Positions 46,621 to 57,265 of a DNA stretch of 64,000 bases are shown here, piece by piece. The stretch is from Euleptes europaea. Taxonomy: Eukaryota; Chordata; Lepidosauria; Squamata; Sphaerodactylidae. A program made the translations under genes and the position numbers. The notes beneath the pieces were generated by a model. It was not told the origin of the DNA, did no database searches, and was given only the letters and a program-made list of their open reading frames with translations. Position 1 is the stretch's first letter, and every line of letters begins with the position of its first letter. The stretch is taken from positions 54,081,521 to 54,145,520 of the forward strand of contig NC_079320.1 of the NCBI RefSeq assembly GCF_029931775.1, written 5' to 3'.

Positions 46621-47107
46621 AAAATTGCATTTTAAAACCATCAAAATCACTATCCATCCCAAACATACACCATTAAAACAATTTTAAAAATCAGAGTTTA
46701 AAAATAGAGTTTAAATACATACAAAACAGAGTGTGTATGTGTACACACACACACACACACAAGCATTGGTTAGGAAGGAGAAAATACGTCTGCCAGGAAA
46801 AACATTAAAATGCAATTTGGAGTGGGACTTATTTATTTACACTTAATTATGTGCAGCAAAGTGATAAGATATTACAAGCTGCATGGCAAACCAAAGCAAA
46901 CACACCCTTCTTAGCCCTATGACTCAAATGGACTTGGAAAAATGATACTCCATTGTATTAGAAGAAACTAACCTTGTCCATAAATGATGATGGGAAAGAG
47001 GCTAAAGAGGCCATTTCTATTTTGTTAACTTTCATGCATTTTAACATCTTGTGTTTGAAAATATAATTGTAACAATACAATTATTAAGCCCAGTTTAAGC
47101 ATGAAGT
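46621..47107. other. Noncoding; AC microsatellite
   Basis: An (AC)n run lies at 46742-46761. No gene or other repeat was recognised. Confidence 0.4.
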
Positions 47108-47307
47108 CAGAAAGGAAGGCAGCTTGATATAGCCTAATCTCGTCAGATCGCGGAAGCTAAGCAGGGTCGGTTCTGAGAAGGGAGACCACCGAGGAAGGCT
47201 CTGCAGAGGAAGGCAATGGCAAACCACCTCTGCTTCTCACTTGTCTTGAAGGCCCCTTGCTAGGGTCGCCATAAATCAGCTGCGACTTTACCACACTTTA
47301 CAGACAC
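47108..47307 (+). mobile_element. 5S rRNA-derived SINE, second copy
   Basis: CTAATCTCGTCAGATCGCGG and AAGCTAAGCAGGGTCGG are 5S-like; tail GCTGCGACTTTACCACAC. A perfect 11-bp duplication, AAGCATGAAGT (47097-47107, 47308-47318), flanks it. A short deletion in the 5S part removes much of the third promoter block. Confidence 0.85.
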
Positions 47308-47593
47308 AAGCATGAAGTTATCCCAGTGTAGAGAAACGGTGTGTTGGAATGCTCGCTCACCTTTTAAAAAACAACCTCCTTTCACATGGAAAACTTTTAT
47401 CTAAGTCTCTCCATGACATGCTATCATCTTACACATGAGAGAGAGCACTTAAGGAACCATCCTTTCCATCTAGTGATGCCACTGATATCTCAGCTAATCT
47501 GTGTTTTGGTTCTGACAGATTAAGATCTTCACTGATACTCCCACAGTTCCACCATAGTTCTGGAAGTCTGACCTGAAGCTCAGTTTCCCGACA

Positions 47594-47815
47594 TCCATAC
47601 AGTGCAGGTGTGGCATGATGACAAACAGTGCAGGTGTGGCATGTAGGAACCTTTAGAACAGCCTTTATTTAAAGCTTCAGGCTGTTCTAAAGGTTCCTGC
47701 AGTGTGTCTTCATAGCACATCTGCACTGTATTCTTCTTCTTACTGTCTTGAGCTTCAAATGCAAGCAGATTCTTAAGAGAACATGCTTCCATTTGAAGCT
47801 CGAGACAGTAATTAT
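47594..47815. repeat. Cluster of nested inverted repeats
   Basis: AGGAACCTTTAGAACAGCC pairs with GGCTGTTCTAAAGGTTCC across a short loop. Outside it, CAGTGCAGGTGTGGCATG (present twice) pairs with the complement near 47715. A second hairpin, TTACTGTCTTGAGCTTCAA with TTGAAGCTCGAGACAGTAA, follows at 47739-47811. No family was recognised. Confidence 0.6.
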
Positions 47816-48099
47816 CACAACATTCCCTGAGCTGCTGAACTGGATAGGTTATAAATCAAAATCAATTATATGAAAGTAGCCTGTGCTGCAAGTAGAGTTG
47901 CCAACTGACCTGGCAGAAAAATGTCCTGTCGCTTTCGTAGAGGCTAGACGGGATGTTATTTGCCAGGCAATGTTACTTACCTTTGTGTCAAGAAAATCTT
48001 TAGCTACTCATTTCCACACGCTAAGCCTCTATTAAAGGGGCAAGATCCACCTCAGTGTAAGGCAGGTTCATGTGTCTAGGCCTCTTTCCCTCACACTGG

Positions 48100-48400
48100 G
48101 AGCCAGCGTGGTGTAGTGGTTGAGAGCGGTGGTTTGGAGCAGTGGAGTCTGATCTGGAGAACCGGGTTGGATTCCCCACTCCTCCACATGAGCCGCGGAC
48201 GCTAATCTGGTGAATGCGATTTGTTTCCCAACTCCTGCACATTAAGCCAGCTGGGTGACCTTGGGCTAGTCACACTCTCTCAGCCCCACCCACCATGTCT
48301 GTTGTGGGGAGGGGAAGGGAAGGTGATTGTAAGCCGGTTTGAGTCTCCCTTAAGTGGTAAAAACCAATTCCTCCTCCTCCTCCTCCTTCTCCTCCTCCTC
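48100..48400 (+). mobile_element. tRNA-derived SINE with TCC-rich tail
   Basis: The head GGGAGCCAGCGTGGTGTAGT and box AACCGGGTTGGATTCCCC lead to AAAACCAATTCCTCCTCC, which extends into a pyrimidine microsatellite at 48370-48400. Confidence 0.85.
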
Positions 48401-49325
48401 TCACCTTCACTTTCCAAGCAGTACAAGAAGAATATGATGAACCTCCTACACCATGTTGGTAGAACAGGGGAACCGTCATCTCCAAGCAGTGGGATAGAGT
48501 CAGTTGGGGTCGTGCTTTAGCTGCATCTACCAATGCCCTCAAGCATGTTGAGTCATAGGATTAGGAGGGCACAACAGACATCGGCTGGACTTCATGGTGA
48601 TGAATCGATTTATTGCTTCTTGCCCAAAACTGCTGAGTGTGAGCTGAAACAAGCTCTTTTTGAAGCAGCTCTGCATCTAACACACAAGGCAGGACTGACC
48701 TGGAAACCAGGAAGAGAAAACAGAGATGTTGTGAGGAATTTTTTAAATTTATATTTGTATATTTATTGTTATGTGTAACACACAAGGTAGGTTTGACCAG
48801 GATGGACCATCATGTCCTGGGGAATTCTCCTTTCCCTTTTAATTTTTTTTAAAAAATGTCTTGTAACAGGAAGAGTTCTGGTGAACTCAAGAGTTCGCAC
48901 ACTCTTATGTGGCATTTGGTTGGTCCTAACAAAAGTTATTATGGGGACTACATTCTGGTTTTTGGATTTTACTGTTGGACCAATGCTGCTGCTAAACAAC
49001 TTCAGCCTAAAAGCGTCCCACTGAACAACTAATTAAAACGAAGGATTATTCCTTGTCATTCATAAACATACCAGCAGAGGGCACTAATGAACTCTCTAAA
49101 TACCACTGTCATTACCCCCCCCCCAAAAACCTGAACACATTTTCTTGAAAGACCCATTGATTTCAGAGTCACTTGTTTAACAATGACCTTAAAGTGCAGG
49201 ATAGTACTGATCAATGTAATCACTGACACTTGAGGCAAACCCAATCCTGTCTTATTCTGTCTGGCCTTTTTTGAACCATGGAGTGCCCATTGCACAACAT
49301 TACCAAGCAAACTTCCAAGTAATTT
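48401..49325. other. Noncoding; Penelope-like remnant near 48885-49015
   Basis: GAACTCAAGAGTTCGCACAC, GGCATTTGGTTGGTCCTAAC and GGACCAATGCTGCTGC resemble reptile Penelope-like 3' pieces from memory. The rest was not identified. Confidence 0.3.
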
Positions 49326-49835
49326 GAACACATGAAGCTGCCTTGTACTGAATCAGACCCTTGGTCCATCAAAGTCAGTATTGTCTACTCAGAATGGCAG
49401 CAGCTCTCCAGGGTCTCAGGCAGAGAAAGGTCTTTCACAACTCCTGTTGCCTGATCCCTTTAACTGGAGATGCCGGGGATACTATTAGTTAAAATGGATA
49501 CTAGTCATGCTGCATACCTATTCTCTCTAGTATCAGAGGAGCATGCCTATTATATTGGGTGCTGTGGAACACAGGCAGGATGGTGCTGCTGCAGTCGTCT
49601 TGTTTTTGGCTTCCTAGAGGTACTGTGTGAACAGACTGCTGGACTTGATGGGACTTGGTCTGATCCAGTAGGGCCTTTCTTATGTTCTTATGACCTTCTG
49701 CATGCCAAGCAGAGGCTCTACAACTAAGCCACAGCCCCTCCCCTAAAGTGGAGATGCTAGGGATTGAACCCAGGACCTCATGAATGCAAAGCATGCGCTC
49801 TACCACTGTGCTGTACCACTGAGCTATACCCCCTT
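49326..49835 (-). mobile_element. tRNA-derived SINE interrupted by CR1 3' end
   Basis: The minus-strand SINE starts at CACATGAAGCTGCCTTGTAC and breaks after GGAGATGCCGGGGAT. A plus-strand CR1 3' UTR (about 49478-49692, ending CTTATGTTCTTATG) follows. The SINE then resumes with ACCTTCTGCATGCCAAGC. A further tRNA-like piece ends near 49835 with CACTGAGCTATACCCCC. Confidence 0.75.
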
Positions 49836-49935
49836 CCTAGTATTTAGGAGAACCCACTTCAATGTGGTGGTGCTGCCTCCTCCACCTTGCATGGGACTTT
49901 GGTGGGTCAGGGTCATTAGGCCCCTACCACATAAT

Positions 49936-51085
49936 TAGGGTTGCTAGGTCCACTAACGGTGGGTGGTTTTGGGGGCAGAGCCTGAGGAGGGTGAGGTTTG
50001 GAGAGGGGAGAGGAGAGGAGGGGGGTTGCCATAGAGTCCAATTACCAAAGCAGCCATTTTCTCCAGGTGAACTGACCTCTATCGGTTGGAGATCAGTTGT
50101 AACAGCAGGAGATCTCCAGCCACCACCTGTAGGTTGGAGCAACCCAAAACAGCACTATAACACTATACAGCAAATAAGTGAATTTTATAAAGTGCAAAGT
50201 GAATAAATATATACAGCATATACAAAGGGAGTACAAACAGATACAAAATTTACAATAACAATCCAATAAACATGACTTATCAAGAGGATGCCAAGATCCT
50301 GATTCAACAGGTACGTTCAAGTAATCAACCAATTAAGGTATCATTTGATATTAGAATTTTTTTTTTTTGAATCTTTCAAATTCTTTTTAGGTTGCAGTTA
50401 TTGGAACAAAGCCACAGGAAAAAAGATGTCAGACGTGTTGTCTAGATCGGGACCACGTTTCGCATATGGCTTCTTCGGTGACCTGTATCAATAATAAATA
50501 ATGTATAAGTGCCTTAGTAGGTGTTGTCTCATAGGGACCGCAAAGATTTGTATCCAGGTCTCCAAAAGGACAGAAAAAGGACAGTCTCCTTTTGGAGACC
50601 TGGATACAAATCTTTGCGGTCCCTATGAGACAACACCTACTAAGGCACTTATACATTATTTATTATTGATACAGGTCACCGAAGAAGCCATATGCGAAAC
50701 GTGGTCCCGATCTAGACAACACGTCTGACATCTTTTTTCCTGTGGCTTTGTTCCAATAACTGCAACCTAAAAAGAATTTGAAAGATTCAAAAAAAAAAAT
50801 TCTAATATCAAATGATACCTTAATTGGTTGATTACTTGAACATACCTGTTGAATCAGGATCTTTGGCATCCTCTTGATAAGTCATGTTTATTGGATTGTT
50901 ATTGTAAATTTTGTATCTGTTTGTACTCCCTTTGTACATGCTGTATATATTTATTCACTTTGCACTTTATAAAATTCACTTATTTGCTTTATAGTGTTAT
51001 AATTCTGTTTTGGGTTGCTCCAATTATCCTTACAGCACTGAGCCTTCTTTTCTTGTGGTTTACCACCTGTAGGTTGGCAACCTTA
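49936..51085 (+). mobile_element. hAT-like MITE carrying a palindromic insert
   Basis: MITE ends TAGGGTTGCTAGG and TTGGCAACCTTA are flanked by a perfect octamer, CACATAAT (49928-49935, 51086-51093). The insert 50138-51061 is bounded by a 16-bp duplication, ACCACCTGTAGGTTGG (50122-50137, 51062-51077). Confidence 0.9.
50138..51061. mobile_element. Palindromic Penelope-like insert with one-sided tail
   Basis: Arms 50138-50570 and 50587-51019 are each 433 bp, inverted and nearly identical, with a 16-bp spacer. Only the right side continues another 42 bp to the target duplication. In the right arm CCGAAGAAGC..GCGAAACGTGGTC (50679-50706) resembles a hammerhead core, with AGGTC and GATCT able to pair as stem I. 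Similar frames read from both arms are mirror copies, not genes. Confidence 0.75.
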
Positions 51086-51093
51086 CACATAAT

Positions 51094-51364
51094 GGTTTGC
51101 AAGGCAGTCCTAAATGTTCTGGATGACATGCCAATCCCATTTAGAACAGTGGGGAACATGTTTCCAAGAAAGAGCATTACCACCTTTTTATGTTCTATAT
51201 TTTGAACAGCTGCATCATCACCAAGAAATTAACAGATGGAGATTTTACAGCCACAATCTTTCCTTGCCTGAGAAAGCTGGCAATTTGCTCACTTATTGAA
51301 AATAAGGTGTTTTATCTTTGTTGTAGGCTGTTTCTTAAGATGATATCAGAGCACAGAAACTACA
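51094..51364. other. Noncoding, nothing recognised
   Basis: Short unique stretch after the palindrome-bearing MITE. Confidence 0.4.
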
Positions 51365-51580
51365 GGCCTATGAATTATGAAACAGAGTCAGACCACTGGT
51401 CCAACTTGCCCAGTATTATCTTACTCTGTCTAGTGGCAGCTTTGCAGCTATTAGCAGCTCTTATCAGCTACTATCCCTGGCCCTTTAACTGGAGAGTCCA
51501 GGGAATGAACCTGGGACTTGCTGTATGCAAAACATCTGTTCAACTGCTGGGCCAGAAGCAAGTCAGTATGCTGCAGTGGC
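51365..51580 (-). mobile_element. Degraded tRNA-derived SINE, minus strand
   Basis: CAGAGTCAGACCACTGGTCC, CCCTTTAACTGGAGAGTCCAG and AACCTGGGACTTGCTGTATG follow the order of the family at 4590. Strongly diverged. Confidence 0.6.
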
Positions 51581-53127
51581 AAGACAGTGAGCCAAACTAT
51601 ATGTGACACATTTTAAAGAGTAGTGAGGAAGGCCATTTTAAAAATTGGTGGGAGCCCAATTCAGCTCAGGACTGCAGAATTGGAGGAGGGGCAAGCTGGA
51701 GTGCTAAACTGAATCGGCTCTGGCTGATTTTTAAAATGACATCCCACCTTTTAAAAAAGTGTCACCTCTAGTTTTGCCCTGATTGTGGAGATGTTCAGTT
51801 CAAAACGTTGGCTGGCTATGGTGCTACATAACAAGGTTGCTATGAGACTAAAATGCTGCTTTGAATTCCTCAGAAGAGGGTAGGCTAAAACCATAATCAA
51901 GAAGGAATTGCTCCATCTGGTACACTTTTATCCTTTGTCGGTTTTCAAAGCATTTATTTTCTCTGGGATGGCACGTGTTTCAAACATGGAGAGGTATTAT
52001 ACTTGTACAATTTGACATGCAGGCAACTCTGCGGACTGGGTATGTGCAAAGAGAGGTGATTGCGATACTTTTATCTCCATCCCCAGCAATAGCTCTGCCA
52101 CTTGGACAGAGAGAGAGGGGAAGGGAAGAGCAGAAATTGTTCTCTCCCCTCCCTCTGGACACCAAACAGGGACGGTCTTCTTCTCTCAATAACGTGTGTG
52201 GACTGCAATCAGTAACACAAAGAGACACTACCATGATTTTGTGGCTGCCCTGCAATTTGAACCCAGGACTTCCTGGCACATAATTCATGTTGTCAGCCAC
52301 CGAACTAAACACCCTCCTTCAAAGAGCACAGAGTGACATTTTGGTCCCACAACAACCCTGTGGGTCGAGAGTAACTGGCTCAAGGCCACCCAGGGACCCA
52401 GCTGAGCATGGAGCTGAATTGGATTTGCCAAATCCAAACCTAAACAACATAGTTTAGGTTTTTCTCACAAGTGCCATGCATTATAACAGTTGTGTGAAGT
52501 AGTTGTCAGTAAACTATTCATGTGTTGCTAGTGGGATAGAAGGGGGGGTCATAGTAAATAGTTATGAGGAACCAATGATTTCTGGAATTTTGTTCTGGGG
52601 TTTCTGAGGCTTTGATATTTTATTCTTAACTTAATGGCTGTAATCATATTGTAATGCATGAAACAACCTTTTATTGATTGGATCCTATTTCTGCGCTCTT
52701 AAAGCACAGTTCTTATATAATCTTACTTGAAGGCATGTGTTAGTTAAACGTGTTAGTAGACCATTAAGTAGATCTTTGTTCTTTAAGATACTCAAGGTGT
52801 GTATTAACAGCCTAATAAAACATGCTGTTTTGTGCCTGAACGCAACAGTGCCATGTCCCTTGGGTTTCCTGTTTCATTGTTCAGCCAACTAAAATGTGTA
52901 ACTTAAAAAAAAAGACAAAAAAATGTTCTAAGAATCAAGAAGGAACATTTTGCCAGATTTTGTCTGGCCTGATGTATAATTTAAATAGTAGGATCTAAGA
53001 TACACAAAGAATCCTGAATTCTCTCAGATTCCCCCCCCCCCAATTCTTCCTTCCTTCTTGATTCCTCACACTATTCAAGTACATCACAGGTACATCTCAT
53101 AAGTTATTATATCACCACAATGTGGTG
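51581..53127. other. Noncoding; tRNA-like and SINE scraps
   Basis: A SINE-like scrap (TTTGAACCCAGGACTTCCTGG) lies near 52255-52300, and an ACTGGCTCAAGGCCACCC scrap near 52370. A C run lies at 53032-53041. No exon was recognised. Confidence 0.35.
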
Positions 53128-53134
53128 TAGTGCA

Positions 53135-53430
53135 CCACCAGCATAGTGTAGTGGTTAAGAGTGGTGGACTCTAATCTGGAGAACCGGGTTGGTTTCCCCA
53201 CTCCTACACGTGAAGCCAGCTGGGGGACCTTGGGCTAGTCACAGTTCTCTCCGAACTCTCTCAGCCCCACCTACCTCACAAAGGGTCTGTTGTGGGGAGA
53301 GGAAGGGAAGGAGATTGTAAGCTGGTTTGATTCTGCTTTAAAAAGGTAGAGAAAATCAGCATATGAAAACCAACTCTTCTTCTTCTTCCTCCTCCTCCTC
53401 CTCCTCCTCCTCCTCCTTCTTCTCCCAAAC
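53135..53430 (+). mobile_element. tRNA-derived SINE with TTC/TCC tail
   Basis: CCAGCATAGTGTAGTGGTTA, then GAGAACCGGGTTGG, then AAAACCAACTCTTCTTC running into a (CTC)n tract to 53424. Confidence 0.85.
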
Positions 53431-54035
53431 TGAATCTTGTTGTCTGTCATAACCTTGGAATTCCAGTGCTCTCTCTGAGTGTTGTACAGAGACATCAGCC
53501 TCTGTTCTAATGTACACCTCGATCCACCCATCCCTTGCAAGGCCATTGTATCCAATGGGCAAAAGGGGCACTAGCCCATGGCCCACTGCTGTCAGGGTCC
53601 CACCATGTACATGTGTGTGTGAGAGAGACAGGCAAACACAATATACACAACAAATCAATGAACAGGTGAGGTATGTAGTGAGAACATGAAGCTGAGTGTG
53701 CTGCCCCTCCCACTGCTCACACCCATCTCTCCTATGCACACTCACCTGAAATGTGGGTACAGCACTTATATGATTTCAAAGTATGACTGGGAACGTTCCA
53801 AAGAGGGGATCCTGCTCCCATTCTATGTGCATTGGCTCCTGTATAAATATGGACTCTGCGGATCTATGAGAGGTTGGTTTGGTCAGAGCTCCCCCAAACA
53901 CACATCCAGTTCTCTTGAACTTCCCTGGTGCCGCAGGCCTCCCTGTTCACAGTAATGTGCCCCATGTTCACAGAAGGGTACATGCACAGGATGAAGAAGC
54001 TCACATAGTGGCAAGTGCATGATTCATTGCAATGA
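53431..54035. other. Noncoding, nothing recognised
   Basis: Contains a GTGTGTGTGAGAGAGA stretch near 53615. No gene was seen. Confidence 0.4.
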
Positions 54036-54044
54036 TTCATTGCA

Positions 54045-54345
54045 TAAGAACGTAAGAAAACCCCTGCTAGATGAGTCCATCTAGCCCAGCATCCTTGTTT
54101 CTCACAGTGGTGTTCTCACAGCTGGTGTTCAGAAGCCCACTGCTCCTAAGCATGAAAGCTTCATCTAGCCATCTGGCTAATAGCCACTATCCTTCATCAA
54201 TTAGCCTCGTCTCCTTTAAAAACCGTTTGAGTTAGTAGTGATTGCTACATGTCGTGGCAGTGAATTCCGTATGTTAATTACTCTTTGAGTAAAGAACTGT
54301 TTCCTGTTGTTTTTCCTCAATCTACCGCACAGCAACTGTACTAAG
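54045..54345 (-). mobile_element. CR1 LINE 3' end, minus strand
   Basis: ATAAGAACGTAAGAAAACCCC to AGTCCATCTAGCCCAGC, then TTTAAAAACCGTTTGAG and CAGTGAATTCCGTATG: a CR1 3' region, 5' truncated. Confidence 0.8.
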
Positions 54346-54363
54346 GGCCCTCAGATTCTAGTT

Positions 54364-54767
54364 CAGGGGTCCCCAACCTTTTTTGAGCAGCAGGCGCCTT
54401 TGGAATTGTGACACGAGGTTGTGAGCGCAACGACGACATGGCTGCTACAGGAAGGGGCACCAAACGCAAAATGTCAGGGAGTGTGGTTATGCATAACTCT
54501 TATAGTAACTCTTCAATGTTTTAGGCAGAAGCTTTGTTTAACAAGATGCCTTATATTTAGGGTTGCCAACTGCCAGGTAGTAGCAGGAGATCGCCTGCTA
54601 ATTCAACTGATCTCCAGCCGATAGAGATCAGATCACCTGGAGAAAAATGGCCGCTTTGGCAATTGAACTCTATAGCATTGAAGTCCCTCCCCTCCCCAAA
54701 CCCCACCCTCCTCAGGCTCCGCCACAAATATCTTCTGCCGGTGGCAAAGAGGGACCTGGCAACCCTT
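54364..54767. mobile_element. Truncated hAT MITE followed by a complete MITE
   Basis: The left end CAGGGGTCCCCAACCTTTTTT (54364) starts a hAT MITE of the 6722 type whose right end is missing. At 54558-54767 lies a complete minus-oriented GGGTTGCCA-family MITE with a perfect octamer, CTTATATT. This copy has the intact pre-insertion site (CCAACTGCCAGGTAGTAGCA) that is interrupted at 12789 and 44699. Confidence 0.8.
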
Positions 54768-54775
54768 CTTATATT

Positions 54776-55247
54776 GTTTAGAAAAGATCTAGTTGGATAC
54801 ACACAGGCCATTTATGCATGGTCAATTTTGATGCTCGCTCAAAGCTCTTTTTTTAAAATGTGACTTTAAAAATGCCTATTCACGGTCCTGACGCAAAAGG
54901 AGAAATCCCACCCACCCCCACTCGCCTGCTCCTTCATTCCTGTTTGCATAGCTATTAGCATGTGCATAGCTAACACTCCGCTGTTATTTTGCATGGTTCC
55001 TTCAGGGGATTCTTCGCGGCACGGGAGGAGCAAACTCCAAAGGTCGCATTAAAGGGGCTCTAATGCGAATTCAAAAAAAATGCGGGGCAATTCAGTCTGG
55101 AACATGCTGCTAATTACCAAGCATAAATGGCCACAGTGAAACTTCAGTCACACAGTGAAGTGCTGTGGTGGCAGCTGCTGCCAAAGCAACTTGAAAAAAT
55201 CTGTACAGCCAATCAGATTTCCAATGGCCAATCTGAAGTATTGTAAG
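54776..55247. other. Noncoding, nothing recognised
   Basis: No repeat or exon was identified. Confidence 0.4.
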
Positions 55248-55419
55248 TAGGGTTGCCAGGTCCCTCTTTGCCACCGGTGGGAGGTTTTTGGAGTGGAGCC
55301 TGTGGAGGGCGGGGTTTGGAGAGGAAAGGGACTTCAATGCCGTAGAGTCCAATTGCCAAAGCAGCCATTTTCTCCAGGGGAACTGATTTCTAGCTAGTTC
55401 CTGGAGGTTGGCAACCCTG
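55248..55419 (+). mobile_element. hAT-like MITE, internally shortened
   Basis: Both ends are present with ATTGTAAG and GTTGTAAG flanks. About 35 bp of the right half is missing compared with full copies. Confidence 0.85.
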
Positions 55420-55801
55420 GTTGTAAGGCAAAAGCTCTACCTGGTCCTGCCTGTATTTTTTGTATTTTTGTAAGTTGCTTTTGGGGAAACGATGGGTAAA
55501 AATATTTCGATAAATATAAAATGCAGTAAGATAACCATTTTCTTTTCCATTTCTTTCCTAATAATCCTTAGCGTAGAGTTTGCCTTTTCCATTCATCACT
55601 TTATACTTGCTAAGACTGAACTTCACGGGTCCGCTCACTTTGTCGGGAGAATGATGCTCTTGATACTCTTTGCAGTCTGCTTTTACTTTCAGCATACTGA
55701 ATAAACTGTGGCACTCAAAAAAACTGTAGGTTGGGCCGACGGCCTCCGGCGCTAGTTCGGATCTCAAGTGCCAGAACAGGCCAAGAGCTCTGCTCTCGTG
55801 A
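55420..55801. other. Noncoding, nothing recognised
   Basis: Short AT-rich stretch between two MITEs. Confidence 0.4.
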
Positions 55802-56007
55802 TAGGGTTGCCAGCTCCGGGTTGGGAAATACCTGGAGATTTTGGGGGTGGGGCCTGAGGAGGACAGGGCTTGGGGAGGGGAGGGGCTTCAGTGCCACAGA
55901 GTCCAATTGCCAAAGAGGCCATTTTCTCCAGGGGAACTGATCTCTATCAACTGGAGATCAATTGTAATAGCAGATCTCCAGCTAGTACCTGGAGATTGGC
56001 AACCCCA
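55802..56007 (+). mobile_element. hAT-like MITE, complete
   Basis: TAGGGTTGCCAGCTCCGGGTT to TTGGCAACCCCA with TCTCGTGA and TCTAGTGA flanks. It has the CTCCGGGTTGGGAAATACCTGG left part that defines a second subfamily, also at 62456. Confidence 0.85.
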
Positions 56008-56944
56008 TCTAGTGACTGATATTAGGGGACATCTGCGTAAGTTAGTTCTTTAGCCACATTAATGGGGTAGCAGTGCAAGCTAGAGAGCCTTTTCATCAGT
56101 GCATCTGATCCATAAAATAAGGGGAAAGAATGGAGGCCAAGAAGATACAATATTTCTCTGTTGCCGGCATTCATTCCCACCCTCCTGTCCCTTCTGTGTG
56201 CCAAGAAACATATATCCTACTATGGCCAAAGGAGGGTTAAATAGATCTGACTGTCCGGGTACTTACAACACCATTGGCACAAATTGACTGAGGACTTGGA
56301 TAAAGGCACATGGATTAAATTTCATGGGGAATACTAAAGCAGATGATATCGTTCTAAAGAAACCATGCTAAAACAGCCTGAATCAAGGTTTTCGGCATTA
56401 TTAAGGCAACAGTAAAAAGAACTAATGGAATTGGATCGTAACAGTGAGCATTTGGTGTCCCCCCAAGGGGAACATACAAACCCAAAGTAATGTTGGCGTT
56501 ACGTGCTGCCGTTGAAATCCATGGCAAAACTCTCAGTGATTTAGATAGGAAAAAGTAAAATGAGCATTTTGGGGTGTGGGTTCATAGGCCCCAATCCAGA
56601 AAAGCACTTAGATGTGGTTGCCTAAGTTTTGGCTTCTAGGTATGAATCAGCAGAACATTCCATGGATGTAAACTGAAATAAATGTACATTCAGTATTCTT
56701 TCCCACTATGTCTTCATAATGGAGGTCCATTTGACCAATTTCACAATCTGACATCATTGGGAGGGGAAGGAGAGAATAAGAATCATACCACTTTGCCAAA
56801 AAACATGATCAGATCCTTAACTGAAGTGACTTCTGCTGGTATGGTGTGTGCAAGATGGGTTGGAAGGAAACATAGTTACAAAAGCACACACATCCTGAAG
56901 ATTTGCACAGGGCTCCCTCCAAGTACTTCATTTAGTATGAATTG
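56008..56944. other. Noncoding, nothing recognised
   Basis: No exon, RNA gene or repeat was identified. Confidence 0.4.
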
Positions 56945-57265
56945 TAGGGTTGCCAGGACCCTCTTCGCCACCGGCAGGAGGTTTTTGGGGCGGAGCCTGA
57001 AGAGGGCAGGGTTTGGGAGGGAAGGGACTTCAATGCCAGTGAAGAAGGAAAAGTTGTGGAAGGGCCGTAGCTCAGAGGTAGAGCATCTGCCTTGCGTGCA
57101 GAAGGTCCTTGGTTCTATCCACAGCAACTCTATTTAAACAAAGATCAGGTAGTAGGTGATGTGGAAGACCTCTGCCTGAGACCCCGGAGAACTCCTGCCA
57201 GACAGCGTAGACAATGCTGACCTTGATTGACCCATGGTCTGACCCAACATCAGGCAGCTTCATCT
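56945..57265 (+). mobile_element. Truncated MITE followed by tRNA-derived SINE
   Basis: The left half of a GGGTTGCCA-family MITE (56945-57038) ends abruptly after CAATGCCA. A SINE starts at AGGGCCGTAGCTCAGAGGTA (57060) with box GGTTCTATCC and ends AACATCAGGCAGCTTCATC. Confidence 0.75.

Noticed and set aside
50429-50728. Two nearly identical proteins on opposite strands
   Set aside because: They are mirror readings of the palindrome arms, with no domain or codon signal.
50138-51061. Palindrome as an assembly error
   Set aside because: The 16-bp target duplication, the one-sided tail and small differences between arms argue for a real insertion, though long reads would settle it.
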